Shown: positions 35,055 through 46,350 of the stretch, piece after piece
Numbering within the stretch: position 1 is the stretch's first letter
How the letters are laid out: each line of letters starts with the position of its first letter
From: Bettongia penicillata ogilbyi
Taxonomy: Eukaryota; Chordata; Mammalia; Diprotodontia; Potoroidae
NCBI GenBank assembly: GCA_023548195.1
Contig: JAJHZJ010000336.1
Span: 1,840,704-1,904,703, forward strand
Direction: 5' to 3'
Length of the DNA: 64,000 bases
Notes under the pieces: model-generated
What the model was told of the DNA's origin: nothing
Seen by the model: the letters and a program-made list of their open reading frames with translations, nothing else
Databases searched by the model: none
Program-made: the position numbers and the translations under genes

Positions 35055-35665
35055 TGGGCCCTGCTGCCTCAAGTCTCTCCCCACTCCAGTCTACCCTTTA
35101 TTCACTTGCCAAACCAATTTTCCTAACATGCAGATTTGACCATGTCGTTCTCCTACTTAATAATGTCTCGCAGTTCTCCATTATCTCCAGCTTCAAATAT
35201 GACCTTCTCTGTTTGGCTTTTAAAGTCCTTCACAACCTAGAGCCCTCCTATCTCTCTAGGCTTCTTACACATTCCTCTCCAACCCAATTGGCTAAACTGG
35301 TCTGTTTACCACTCAGTCTTCCATCTTTGGGCCTTTTCTTTGTCTCCACATTCTTGGAATGTATTCCTCCTTCTCCATCCCTCAGGATGGCTTCTTTCTA
35401 CTATCCTAGACCTATGGTCTACATGACACTTTTCCTGGTACTCCCAGGCACTAGTATCTTCCCTCTAAATCAACTTGTATTAAATGTGGTGTGTGTGTGT
35501 ATGCGTGCGTGTGCGTGTGTGGGTGTCCCTTGGTGAGAGAGATTGTAAGCTCCTTATGGGCAATGAGCCTTTTCACTTTCTATCCTTGTATCTCCAGCAT
35601 CAGACATACTATCCGGTACATAGTAAACAAACATTTAACAAATGCTTGCTTTTTAATGGAAAGAT
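35055..35665 (+). repeat. L2 LINE, ORF2 C-terminus to 3' end
   Basis: The + frame at 35070-35330 reads SLSPLQSTLYSLAKPIFL ... FKVLHNLEPSYLSRLL, the C-terminal part of L2 ORF2. It ends with gattgtaagctccttatggg, acatagtaaacaaacattta, acaaatgcttgc. A GT-rich tract has grown at 35489-35526. The frame is decayed. Confidence 0.8.
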
Positions 35666-36169
35666 GGGAATGATCCAAATGGGCTGAGAAGAAATAAGTG
35701 GGCTTTCTAGATGGGAATAGCTTAGAATTATTTGTTTCCTTACTTAACCGAGCTTCAAGTCAAACTCCTAGATGTTGACAAGACTGAGAACAGTACTTTT
35801 GTCCCTTGTCCTACAACCTGAACAATGGTTGATTCTTCATCTAACTAGTTGGTGTACTCCTCAAGCATGGAAATCACATACTCAGGCCACGATGCCCTCT
35901 TCACAAGGGGTCCACACACTACTGCCCTCTGGCAGTGGCATGTCTGATACTGATATCTAATGGTTTCAGGAAATAGTAAAAGAGTCAGCTCAGGTTCTCG
36001 CTGCTTCTCAGAGTGCCTGGGGTAGAGGGAGACTGCTGAGTTGAATTATGAGGTATGATGGTGGCGAAGGAGCCTAGGCCATCCTCAGGGGCATTCTAGT
36101 TCAGTTGTCCAAGTTCAGTTGGGAGCATAACTGCTCATTTCCCTTTGGTTCCATACCTACTCTGTGCCC

Positions 36170-36325
36170 AATGCTGTGGAGGTCAGGCCATCTCCATTTC
36201 AGCCCTGCTTTGCTACTGACTCCCTGTGTGATTTAATACGAGTACCCTCTCCTCTTCTTGCCTGTAACTTCCCTTCCCTGTAATATGAAGAGTTCCGATT
36301 AGACAGTCTCTAAGATCTCTTCCAT
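36170..36325 (+). repeat. CORE-SINE with L3-type tail
   Basis: ttgctactgactccctgtgt, gattagacagtctctaagat, ctcttccatctt. Confidence 0.65.
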
Positions 36326-36329
36326 CTTC

Positions 36330-36495
36330 ATGTGGAAAAACTACTGGACCTGCAAGTGCTGCCATTTGCTACTTATTAAGACTTTGAGCAAATCACTTCA
36401 ACACTCTGTGCCTCTGTTTCTCCATATGTAAAATGAGGAGTTGGACACGATAACCTGTAAGGTTCCTTCCAGCTCTAAATTCATCATCCTATAAA
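36330..36495 (+). repeat. CORE-SINE with L3-type tail
   Basis: aactactggacctgcaagtg, ctgtttctccatatgtaaaa, ggttccttccagctctaaat. It is in tandem with the preceding copy. Confidence 0.8.
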
Positions 36496-36549
36496 TTCCC
36501 CAACAATCATAAATGTTATTGCATACTTTTTATAGTGCTATATTGGCAA

Positions 36550-36660
36550 TTATAGAATTTTTAAACACTTTAATTTTGAGCTCTAAATTCTCTCCCTCCC
36601 CTACCCACTGAGAATGCACAATGATACCCACTATATATGTACATGAGATCATGCAAAATC
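36550..36660 (-). repeat. L1-like 3' end fragment, antisense
   Basis: gagctctaaattctctccct, cccctacccactgagaatgc. Confidence 0.5.
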
Positions 36661-36661
36661 T

Positions 36662-36892
36662 AATTTTAGAGGATTTTACATTTTGCAAAATGCTTTACAA
36701 GTAATAGCTCACTTACTCCTCACAATGATCTTGTAAAGTAGGTATTGCAGATAGAATCCCCATGTTATAGATGAGCAAACTGATACTTTGAGAGTCTGAG
36801 TGTTACCCAGAGGCACCAGCTAGCAAGTCACAAGTGGAATTTGATTGTAGGTCTTTCTGATTCTAAGTCCAGCATTTTCTCTGCTATTCCAA
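36662..36892 (-). repeat. MIR-type CORE-SINE, near full length
   Basis: acattttgcaaaatgcttta, ccatgttatagatgagcaaa, ggtctttctgattctaagtc. Confidence 0.8.
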
Positions 36893-36911
36893 GTTTCCTC
36901 ACCAAGATGCC

Positions 36912-37052
36912 AGTTGATCAATCAGCAAGCATTTTAAAAATACTTTAAAAAGTACATTTGAAAGATACTTATACATCCCAGACACAGTGCCACACACTGG
37001 GGATACCCAGACAAAAGGGAAACAATTCTTGATCTCAAGGTGCTGACATTGA
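36912..37052 (-). repeat. L2 LINE 3' end, antisense
   Basis: atcaatcagcaagcatttta, cacagtgccacacactgggg, cttgatctcaaggtgctgac. Confidence 0.75.
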
Positions 37053-37054
37053 AT

Positions 37055-37297
37055 GTGAGCTGGTGACATAGGGGTCCAACTCTGGACCTGGAGTCAGGAA
37101 GACCTGAGTTCAAATCCAGCCTCAAACACTAGCTATGTGACCCCGGGCAAGCCACTGATCCTCTATATGCCTTGACTCTTCATCTGTAAAATTGGGATAG
37201 CAGTAACACCTACCTCACAGGGTTGTTGTGAGGGTCAAATGGGATAGTATTTGTTAAAGGGCTGGCACATAGTAGGTGCTTAATAAATGTTTTTTCC
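37055..37297 (+). repeat. MIR-type CORE-SINE, full length
   Basis: gacctggagtcaggaagacc, gtgaccccgggcaagccact, acctcacagggttgttgtga, gtaggtgcttaataaatgtt. One of the best-preserved MIR-like copies here. Confidence 0.9.
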
Positions 37298-37644
37298 CTT
37301 TCCTTTTTCCTCCTTTCTACTGTCGTTACTATGCTATTACACACATTGTCCCTACTCACTAGGAATTTACTTTTTAAACTTATAGCCCCTTAAGTGGACA
37401 GATATTGAATACTATATAACCTTTCAGCTACTGGTCCACCTATAACTACCTGATCCATTCTTAAAGATAGGTATCTGCCTCAGGTAAAGGTTTAACGTCA
37501 GTGGAGAGAAGGGAAAGACTGGTCAAATAGTGGAGAGGAAACAATGATGTCATTTCCAGTGGAGTCTTTGTGGAAGAGGCCCCCGCTGGAGGCCGGTGGC
37601 CTCTGATATTCCCGGTCATGCCTGTGTTTCCCAGGAAGAGGAAG

Positions 37645-37645
<1 letters not shown>

Positions 37646-37712
<67 letters not shown>
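37646..37712. repeat. (TG)33 microsatellite
   Basis: Uninterrupted TG dinucleotides. Confidence 0.97.
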
Positions 37713-37714
<2 letters not shown>

Positions 37715-38135
37715 ACCTCTGTGTTGATATCAGAGTTAATGACGACTGCAGCAAGCACGCTCACAGGATGCGCTGGTGTACTGTGACCCACAGTGCTGAG
37801 TTGAGTTCAGTCACTGATTTCAGGGGTAGAGAGGCTATGTGTGAACCTGCCTTCCTTTCAGTCCTTTCCTAGGCTCTCTGAGGTCTGGGTCCTGACCCCT
37901 CACCACTCACAGAATTGTCAGAAGGTATCAGATGTGCTCTCTAACCAAGGGAGATGCAAGATTACATTTGTTTGAGCTGGGAGGGCTCAGAGGCATTTCT
38001 TGGGAATCTCAGTTCTCCAGATTATTCTTCTTGTTGTTGCCAACTTTCTCCCTGGGCACAGTTTTCCTCTTCTTGGTCTCCAGAAGGGTTTCCTGGGCTT
38101 GTTGCCATCTTGAGGAGATTTATCTGTTCTATAAT
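37715..38135. other. Unique intronic stretch
   Basis: No gene or repeat recognised. Confidence 0.35.
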
Positions 38136-38136
38136 C

Positions 38137-38200
38137 AATTCAGTTCAATAAAATGTAGTGAGCACTTATTAAGCGTCAATGTGCAAAAGCAGAGCAGCCC
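38137..38200 (-). repeat. L2 LINE 3' tip, antisense
   Basis: ttcagttcaataaaatgtag, tgagcacttattaagcgtca. Confidence 0.6.
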
Positions 38201-38249
38201 ATAGGGAGCCATAAAGTGAAAAGGAAGAAGGCATTTTTCTCATCTCAAA

Positions 38250-38352
38250 TTTCTTTTTAAAAAAATATCTTATTGATGTCTTTTGTTTTTTATATCTTAA
38301 TACCTTCCCAACATAACACCCCTTCCCTCCATCTCTTAACAAAGCTGAACTG
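38250..38352 (-). repeat. L1-like 3' end fragment, antisense
   Basis: atcttattgatgtcttttgt followed by ccccttccctccatctc. Confidence 0.55.
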
Positions 38353-38354
38353 AC

Positions 38355-38482
38355 AAGTCTGTCAATAAACATTTATTAAGCAACTACTGTATAGCAGGCA
38401 TTATGCTAAATTCTGGGGATGCAAAGAAAAGCAAAAGGTAGTCCCTGCCTCTCAAGGAGCTCCCCATCTAATGAGAAGACAA
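38355..38482 (-). repeat. L2 LINE 3' end, antisense
   Basis: aaacatttattaagcaacta, ggggatgcaaagaaaagcaa, ctctcaaggagctccccatc. Confidence 0.85.
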
Positions 38483-38867
38483 GACATTAAAAAGAAGCTG
38501 TAAAGGGGGCAGGGCTTGATGAATCCAGGGGAGTGTTTTGGGTGGGCAATGCTGAGATGGTTGCCTTGGGCACCCTCCTGGAGGAAGCTCTGCTGCATAT
38601 CTCTCTTCCACCCTCTCCAGGCAGGGGGAAGTAGGCATCCCATAAGTAGCGAGTGTTGAGGAGATGTGAATTTCAGGACTGATGTGATCTTGTGGGATGA
38701 TGAGATCTAGAAGTCAGGGGAGTGAAACCATGTGTAGGAAACCACAGCTACTCTGGGCACAGCATTCTACCCCAAGGGTCCCCCACCTTTTGGTCATGAA
38801 GTATCATTTGTACTCAGGGACCAAGATTGATTATTGTACTTAATCTGAATGCAGATGCCTTTTGTTT

Positions 38868-39300
38868 TAAATAAAATGTTACTGACGTCTTTTGTTTTTA
38901 CTTCACCTATATTTCACCATGTTATCTGTGCCTACTCCCGTCCCCCTTCCCTTTAACCAAGGATAAACAAACAAACCAACCAGAAAACAAGAAAAAACAA
39001 ATATGGAAAAAGTCTGCTATTATAATGCAGCCACATTCTCCCCATGAGTTCACACTCATACAAAGAAACAAGGGGAGGTCAGGTACCTTCTTTTATATCT
39101 CTTCTTTGGGGCCAAGTTTGGTAATTATAATTTCACAACATTCAGTTTTGATAATTTGTTATTTTTTCTTTTGTACATTTTTATATTCCTTATGCAGATT
39201 GTTTTTCTGGTGGTACAGATGCCTTATGTGTTTTTGTTTACATTATTTTAGTCATGTATATAGTCTTGTGAATCGGTTCATATAAATCTTCCATTTTTCT
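38868..39300 (-). repeat. L1-like 3' end, antisense
   Basis: ttactgacgtcttttgtttt, atctcttctttggggccaag, ttggtaattataatttcaca, cggttcatataaatcttcc. Confidence 0.75.
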
Positions 39301-39302
39301 CT

Positions 39303-39412
39303 TAGAATGTTAATTCCTTGAGATCAGGGATTGTTGCGGCTTTATTTGGCACGCCCTGGCACTCAGCACAGTGTCTGGGATCTCAGTGAGTACTAATAAA
39401 TGTCTATTGATA
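39303..39412 (+). repeat. L2 LINE 3' end
   Basis: gttaattccttgagatcagg, cactcagcacagtgtctggg, taataaatgtctattgat. Confidence 0.85.
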
Positions 39413-39483
39413 TTTATTTATACAACAACATTTTGGCAAGGGGTGTGTTAATATACAGAGCAAAATGGTATTCCAAATAGTCA

Positions 39484-39573
39484 CGAGATTAAGATCTGCA
39501 GCTTCAGAGGCCATCTGGTCCAATCTATAAATGAGGAAACTTAGGATTAGACAGGTTAAATGACTTTTAATAG
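39484..39573 (-). repeat. CORE-SINE with L3-type tail, first part
   Basis: agcttcagaggccatctggt, aatgaggaaacttaggatta, ttaaatgactttta. Confidence 0.75.
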
Positions 39574-39662
39574 AAAATAAATTCCTTGAGAGCATAGATT
39601 GTTTCATTTTTGTCTTTGTGTCCCTGAGTACATAATAAATGTTTTTTGATTTCTTGATTGAT
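39574..39662 (+). repeat. L2 LINE 3' tip inserted in a CORE-SINE
   Basis: attccttgagagcatagatt, gtccctgagtacataataaa, tgttttttgatttcttgatt. Confidence 0.75.
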
Positions 39663-39735
39663 AAGTAGCAGAGGAAAGATTTCAATGCAGGTCCTCAAAC
39701 TCTGCATCCCGTGCTTGGTTCACAACTAGAATTGC
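39663..39735 (-). repeat. CORE-SINE, second part
   Basis: agtagcagaggaaagatttc, aatgcaggtcctcaaactct. Confidence 0.65.
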
Positions 39736-39739
39736 TGGG

Positions 39740-40205
39740 ATTCAAGAGGTTTTTTTCCCCCTGCCCTGCCGTCTCAGAGGAATATCCAATAAAATCACCT
39801 TTTGATTTAAGGAAAAAAAAAGATAGGGATCTTGAATCAAAAGCATTGAGATTTAATTAGAAGGCTAAATTGATGAGGAATGTAATGGCTGTAAGGTTAG
39901 AGAGGTTTGGTCAGATTGGGGAGCCGCTCTGAGGCTTTGAAGTATGAACAATTCTTGTTAGCCACAGGGAAAAAGAATACTGCATCTTCAGGAGCTGTTA
40001 CTATAGCTCCATTTCCTGGTTTGGGATCTTGAGGTTTGTTCAGGAAATGCTAGCTGGTCATTTGGTTTTGGTCGTCAGAACAGTGTTATTCAGACCCCTC
40101 TTTTAACAAAAAACCCCAAACATCCCCTGCAAAAAAGTATGCCCCTTGGACATATCCAGGATTTACTGCCTGGCTTAGAGGATTTCCAAGATGGTAAATC
40201 CAAGG
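39740..40205. other. Unassigned intronic sequence
   Basis: No gene or repeat recognised. Confidence 0.35.
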
Positions 40206-40209
40206 AAGA

Positions 40210-40375
40210 GGACACTCAGGCAATCTACTACCAAGAATCTACTGAGTGTCTTTCATGTGCCTGTCTTAGTACCTGGAACTGCTGGAAATAACAGAGTGAG
40301 CAGACCCACGTGCTTGTCCTTAAGGAATACAAAGCTCTGAGATGCAGAATGTAAATGGGTAGCTCACTCAACAAG
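40210..40375 (-). repeat. L2 LINE 3' end, antisense, diverged
   Basis: ctactgagtgtctttcatgt, cttagtacctggaactgctg, ccttaaggaatacaaagctc. Confidence 0.5.
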
Positions 40376-40424
40376 CGTTAATTAGTAGGATGGAAATCCT
40401 GAAAAGGGAGAACTCACAGCATCT

Positions 40425-40612
40425 TGAATGTCAGAGCTGGAAGGGACTTTGGGAATCAGTTCTTCCAGCTGCCTTATTTTAAGGATGAGGAAACAGTCTC
40501 TCTCAGAGAGGGTAGGTCTCCTTAACTATAGAATGGGGATAATAATTGTACAGAACTTAACGCAGTGTCTCGCTCATAGTAAGTGCTATATAAGTCTTAG
40601 CTATTATTCTGG
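40425..40612. repeat. Composite of CORE-SINE pieces in opposite orientation
   Basis: Antisense tail ttgaatgtcagagctggaag, gatgaggaaaca to about 40496. Then a sense MIR tail, gaatggggataataattgta, gtaagtgctatataagtctt. Confidence 0.65.
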
Positions 40613-40745
40613 AAACCTCGGAATAGTTTTTTAAATTCATAAAGTAAAATTTGCAGATTAAAAAGAAACCAATTGTATTGGAATGCAGTTACTGAAATAG
40701 TAAAAAACAAACTAGTTCACTTACTCCAGGTTAAGAATCTTTGCT
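40613..40745. repeat. hAT-like DNA transposon relic
   Basis: taaaaagaaaccaattgtat, tggaatgcagttactgaaat, ccaggttaagaatctttgc: end of the 'ttaagaacc' type. Confidence 0.5.
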
Positions 40746-40892
40746 TTAGAGGATATTTACTCTAACTTCCTCATTTTGTAAATGAGGTAAGGCCCAGAAA
40801 TATTGTGATTTTACCAAGATCATATTGATAATAAATAGCCGAGGTGATAAGATTAAAACCCAGGTGCTTTGAGCCCAAATCCAATCTTTATT
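40746..40892 (-). repeat. CORE-SINE with L3-type tail
   Basis: tcattttgtaaatgaggtaa, acccaggtgctttgagccca. Confidence 0.65.
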
Positions 40893-40900
40893 GGATTTGG
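40875..40900. other. Perfect 11-bp hairpin followed by ATTGG repeats
   Basis: CCAAATCCAAT (40875-40885) pairs exactly with ATTGGATTTGG (40890-40900) around a cttt loop. It runs into short tandem attgg units to about 40925. Confidence 0.7.
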
Positions 40901-41309
40901 ATATTGGATTGGATTGGAGATTGGAGCGCTGACTTGGGTTTGCATTGATAAATTTAAGGTTTAGGGGGGAATACCTCTATTGATGGCTTGGGTGAGGAAT
41001 TTAGACCTGATGCTCTATAGAGAAGTACTGTCTTTGGAGGCAGGACAAGCCTAAACCAGAGTTCCAGCTTTTCACTAGGGGCCTGAGAAAAATTCTCTTA
41101 TGAGCCTTGAAAGTCTCTTACTTGCTTCCATTCACTTCTCCTTCATTATAGCTGGCGCCCAGGATATGGAGCCATCAGAGTTTGGTCAATCCAAACTAAG
41201 TCACATTTATTAAGTATGTTGACTTTTGTGATAGATAGGGACCTCAATACATATAGATATACGATATACCTCTTGCCTATGAGAGGCAAAACGCATGTTA
41301 AAATAGCAC

Positions 41310-41395
41310 AGATAACAAGGATAATACCTAACTTTTATATGTTGCTTTATTTAAGGTTTGCAAAACCTTTTACTTCGTTTATCTCAATGGCTCCC
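41310..41395 (-). repeat. MIR tail fragment
   Basis: cttttatatgttgctttatt, taaggtttgcaaaacctttt. Confidence 0.55.
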
Positions 41396-41499
41396 TGACA
41401 TAGTGGTCCTGGAGAGGAGAGGGAAATTGCTTCTTGCCCTGCACTGTCACTTCCAGACCTTTCCTTTACTTCTATTACTTAGCATCTCTTCCTCCTTTG

Positions 41500-42705
41500 T
41501 AGTTAACTCACTCAAAACTCACCATTAGTTCCATGTTGTGATGGCTAGAGTATGCCACTCCTTGAGTCATTCGTCCTTTCTCATGGTGTTCAGCAACATC
41601 TTCTCCTCTCTAATGCCTGCTCTTATACCAGGGGACTTCAGTGGTAACATAGATGCTTTCAAATGCCTTAACATTTCACTTCCTTATGATCTATTCACCT
41701 CAGACCATTGGGATGATCACACTTGATGTCACCATTACCCGTATTACCCAGTGTTCCAATTCTTTGTCCATGTTGACGTTCCCCCATCCCTCCTATCATT
41801 CCATCTCTCCCTATGCCTCATCCCTCCTTCACTAAGACCTTCATTCCCTCCACTCCATGGTACTTTCTTAGGTCATTACCTTTGCTTTGACTTTACTTCT
41901 CCTCTCGACATCAGCCCGGCAGGTAGCCGTTTCCACTCCACGCAGCTCTCTGTTCTTGTTCCTGCGTTTTTTTTTGCCACACACTTCTTGCCAAACCTCA
42001 GGCGTGGATGATTCTCACTGCCTTCCTTCACTTCTATTCACCAGCTGCTTCATGCAGCTGGAAGAGTTCTCCCAACAGTGCTGACCTCAGCTGGGCCCTC
42101 ATTGTAGCAAGGCAGTCTTTTTTTTTTTCCTCCTTAGTGGCTCTCCTGCCTCACTCCCCACAGAAATGGTTCCAAACTTTCTCGTCTGTCTTGGAGCCTC
42201 CCACATTTTCCTTTCCCACCTCTCTCTCAGATGAGGACCTTGCCTCTTACTTTACTGAGAAAATTGAGACCACTTGACATTTTCTTCATCCTTAAACCCC
42301 TTGACATCATCTCCCACACTCCCTTTTCCCCAGTGTCTGACAAAGATGGGACCTGTCTCCTTGCCAAGGCCAATCCCTCTACATTTGCTTGATTCCAGCT
42401 CCTCTCATCTTTTCCAGTAGATTACATCCTCAGACACTCCCCACTCTCATCCCTACCTCCACACCTTGTCTCTTCAGCCTCTCCCATGCTACTGCTTTCT
42501 TCCCTGGTTTGGCATTTAAAGCTCCTCAAAATCTCACCCCAAACTACATTTCCAGCCTCAGTGACTAGTACTTCTCTTCCCAATGTCTTCAATCCAGCCA
42601 AATTGACCTCTCTGTTCCTCATGCAGTGCACTCCATCTCTATCTTTTCAGAATCTCCATCTCTTATCAGAGTTTCAGAAGAGGGACTCTATTAGGCAGAA
42701 GTGAA
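41500..42705 (+). repeat. L2 LINE internal fragment (endonuclease end and linker), then 3' part
   Basis: caggggacttcagtggtaac fits the GDF motif of an L2 endonuclease domain. It is followed by C/T-rich L2 linker and, from about 42508, tttggcatttaaagctcctc, which belongs after the RT. The RT segment itself is missing, so the copy is internally deleted. It carries many stops, so no protein is predicted. Confidence 0.6.
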
Positions 42706-42729
42706 AAGGGAGTGCATTCCAGGTACGAG

Positions 42730-43345
42730 GGATGGAAAGTGAAAAGATGAGAAAGGAATGATTCTTTTGGCACTTTACATATTAGGCCTTAATGAAGATT
42801 TATTTTAAAGGGAAGGTCATCCTGCTGACTTTTTTGTTTGGATCTCAAACTTAACCCCATGACTTCACTTGGTTCAGATTATCTTTTGTCTCCTGTTCTT
42901 GAAAGCCATTCCTGGGAGGTTTTATGTTTTTTAATTTTTCCTTTTGACAGACCCATTTTCATGACATTCTTAACCCTGTTTGTCACTATTCATTTAGACT
43001 CCTCCAGGCTCAGGTAGGCTATCATTCCCAGTTAGCCTTTTTGACATCAGCTGGTATAGTAGGAAGAACTCTGAAGAGAAGGCTGAAGGCCTGAGTAGTA
43101 GACCACGATCCCTAGCTCACTCACTATGTGACCTTGGCAAGACACTGGGTCTGTGTAAAATGGCACAAATGGTTTCCAAGGGTTGGCACTGGCAATGACA
43201 TTGTTTCCAGAGAAGCAGTGGGGTCCATTGTCCGTGCACATCAGAAAGAGTTTGAGAAGGCTGCCTTGCTCTCGTTATTCTCATACGTTCTGTTGAGAGT
43301 AGAGAAAACAATAATAGTAACAAATTCCCATGTAAGTTTTGTGAG
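42730..43345. other. Unique intronic stretch with a weak CORE-SINE at 43055-43160
   Basis: ctatgtgaccttggcaagac near 43125 is the only repeat-like piece. No gene recognised. Confidence 0.35.
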
Positions 43346-43347
43346 TC

Positions 43348-43503
<156 letters not shown>

Positions 43504-43769
43504 TTTCCTGCCAAAAATTCCTCTCTGGGGAGCTGGGGTGGGGTCTTGCAGCCTCTTATTCTTTGTAGGAGGAATGTCCTAAGGGTTTTATCATTGTTCT
43601 CCAGGCCCAGGAATGAGTTCCTTTGTGCTCATCTGCTTTTCCCAGGCCAGGATTGCTGCAAGGGAGGCCCCCCTTCTGTTGCTCCATAAAAGGTTTAGGT
43701 TTTTTTGGATGGTTTTGCAGTTTCCTGATTAATATCCCCACATCAGCCTACACTTTTTACTTTAATTTG

Positions 43770-43895
43770 GTTCAACAGACATTTATTGAGCACTAACTGG
43801 ATACAAAACCATAAGCTAGCCCCTCGGGGGAAAGGGCCGAAGATACAGAAGATGGAATGCCTGCCTTCTTGATGGAGCTTACATTCTAGTGTAGC
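43770..43895 (-). repeat. L2 LINE 3' end, antisense
   Basis: ttcaacagacatttattgag, cactaactggatacaaaacc, gatggagcttacattctagt. Confidence 0.75.
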
Positions 43896-43939
43896 CTATA
43901 TTCTTGCTTCTGTCTATCCTATCTGTCTGTCTATACCTA

Positions 43940-44335
43940 CACATACTACCTACCTATGAGTGCGATGTGATCCAGGGGTATAGGCAACAGGGTTAGCCAT
44001 GGCAAAAAGACAGGCCACCTTATTTTCTGAGACTGAAGCAAAAGAAGAAAGGATGGTCATTATATACAGGTGTTTTGTAGAAAGATGAGGAAATTTATGG
44101 TGGATGGCTTCAAGTTTTCTCTGAAATTTCTCAGTAACGGAGGTTAAAGTCATCTGAAAGAAACTGGGCTTGACAAAGTTTGAGACAGCGGCTGTGAGGA
44201 ATATAATAGAGCAATTAGTGACAAATAAAAGCATCGCCTTGCAGTAGTTAGAGACCAATTGAAATGAGATAATAGGAATTTTTAGCGGGCCCACTCGGAA
44301 GGGCTTTTTAAGCTTTCTTCAAATAATGCAGCAGC
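43940..44335. other. Unassigned segment with a 114-codon minus-strand open frame
   Basis: The frame at 43950-44294 (minus) has no signal peptide, domain or splice context I recognise. It lies between an antisense L2 end and a SINE, so it may be the far part of that L2 copy. Not called as a gene. Confidence 0.35.
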
Positions 44336-44351
44336 TCTAGAGGAGAAGCAG

Positions 44352-44608
44352 GTTTATTGCTTAATTATTTCGGTGGTGTCTGACTCTTTGTGACCCCATG
44401 TGGCATTTCTTGGCAGAAAGACTGGAGTGGTTTGCCATCTTCTTCTGCAGGTCCTTTTACAGATGAGGAAACTGAGGAAAACAGGGTTAATGACTTGTCC
44501 AGGGTCACACCAGCTCATAAGTGTCTGAGGCCAGATATGAACTTGGGAAGATGAATCTTCCTGACTTCAGGCCCTGCCTTCCATCCACTGGATCACTTAG
44601 CTGCCCAG
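44352..44608 (-). repeat. Marsupial long SINE, full length
   Basis: gtggtgtctgactctttgtg, acagatgaggaaactgagga, gatgaatcttcctgacttca, ggatcacttagctgccc. Confidence 0.9.
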
Positions 44609-44779
44609 AAGGTACAGATAATGAAGGTGACCCAGGTTTGGGCACATACGTGACTGAGGACAAAAAAACATGGGATTAAAGGGTGGAGGGCTGTGCATCA
44701 TTGAACTGGCTAACAATTGGGCCAAGACTATGAAAATAATAAAGAGAAGCCATAACTGGGGTAATTATTAGTACTTTCT

Positions 44780-44950
44780 TCTCAATTATCTTATACTTGT
44801 TTATGTAAATATTATATCTCCTTGTAGAATGGATGGAAGCTCCTTGAGGACAGGGACTATTTCTTTTTTTTTTTTGTCTTTATATTTCCAACTTTGAGCA
44901 TTATAACTTGTATATAGTGGGTGCTTAAAAAAAATTTATTAGATTGAAAT
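44780..44950 (+). repeat. L2 LINE 3' end
   Basis: tggaagctccttgaggacag, ggactatttc, then tagtgggtgcttaaaaaaaa. Confidence 0.8.
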
Positions 44951-44954
44951 GCTT

Positions 44955-46065
44955 ATTGAGAATGGGATGGTCTGGGTAAGGTTGAAGAACCAGTTTAGAA
45001 ACAATGAGACAGTGGGAGAGATAGAAGGACCAGAGATTGATCAAGGGAGAATTTCAGAATTCTTCAAGATCAGATAGGTATAACAATCTGTGGTGGGGGT
45101 GATGTTGTATAACCTCCCCATGGATAATGGAAGTAGGATAGTGATGGAAGCCATGGCAAGTAACACTGATGTACTAGACACTCAGAGCTGTGTTAACCTG
45201 GAGGGGTAGGAGTCATGGCTCTTCATCGTTCTAGTGGACCTTCCTGGATGAAGGAAGTCTGAGTAGTTTCTGCTTCCCAGTCAGTCAGTCAGTCAGTCAG
45301 TCAGTCAGTCAGTCAGTCAATCAGACTCTATACTTCTACACTTTGTCTTCAGATGGAGCCAGTGGGAAGGTAAATGTTAATGGAGGAAGATCATATGATG
45401 GAGGAAGCCTTGAATTCCAGGCTGCTGACCCTTGACAGACCAATTTGCTGTACTATTGTCTACACTACAAAACTTGTGTGAGTCTGAGGGGAAGGCCCCT
45501 CTTGGCCAGCTGGTTCTTGATCAACAGACTTTAGAGGGAATTAGAAGGGATGTGGAAATGAGAAGGGATATGGATGACTCTTCCCTTCTAAGTGACCCCA
45601 CTGCCCATTGGGACTACTCATTAAACATCAGACCCCACCGAAGAGCACTGATGAAGCTGCTCTGAAACCTGAAAAGGTTTATCACCTGACAATTAACCCT
45701 GTAGCATAAACAGAAGGGAGAAGTGTCCTGTTCCCTGAGTTGCATGTTTTTCAAGTAGCTGCCATTCCCCAAATTCACATCCCCCAGCATGTAAGCTGGA
45801 ATTTTAATAGGATTGCACCCAGGGGGTGTCTTGGCTTTCCTGCTTTCCAAGCCTGGACTCAAAATCATTAACCAAGAGGCCACAGACTATTAAACTTTAT
45901 CTAACTGGTGAGTCTCACTGTTGGTGAAGATCCCCACATGGAACCAGATGTTTTCTCCCCCTTAGTTTTATGGATTCCAATGATGGGCATCCTTCCACGT
46001 AGGACTGTGAGATGCTGAGAGCTCCTGCTAGTCTCTCCCATAAGTCACACCTGATGTGCATCATT
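44955..46065. other. Unassigned stretch with a (CAGT)n tract
   Basis: Holds the CAGT repeat at 45278-45324 and an open frame at 45432-45665 with no recognisable domain. No gene called. Confidence 0.35.
45278..45324. repeat. (CAGT)n microsatellite
   Basis: About eleven CAGT units, the last one altered to caat. Confidence 0.96.
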
Positions 46066-46069
46066 TGAT

Positions 46070-46350
46070 TTCTGTTCATTCATTCTTTGAGTACCTCTGG
46101 CAGACCCAGTCTTACGTCCTGCTATCCTGTAAGGGAGCCAGAGAAAAGGGAAAAAGGGATCTTACTCTCAAAGAGTTTACCTTTTGGTTAGGGAGACAGG
46201 ATCAAGAATCAGAAAATAAGATAGCCCATGACAAATGCTGGATTGGAGCAAACAATTGGAGAATAAGAGAATGTGGACCAAGTTATTAATTGTGCAGAAC
46301 AGACAATGAGTACAACAGGAACTGGAGAAATGAAGGATTAATGCTGGAAT
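46070..46350 (-). repeat. L2 LINE 3' region, antisense, diverged
   Basis: tgttcattcattctttgagt, cttactctcaaagagtttac, aggattaatgctggaatg. Confidence 0.5.

Noticed and set aside
35006..35536. 176-codon open frame
   Set aside because: L2 ORF2 C-terminus and 3' UTR. It has no start context and reads into a GT repeat.
43950..44294. 114-codon minus-strand frame as a gene
   Set aside because: No domain, signal or splice context. It sits beside an antisense L2 end and is likely part of a repeat.
45278..45324. (CAGT)n as a telomeric or functional array
   Set aside because: A simple tetranucleotide microsatellite with no further structure.
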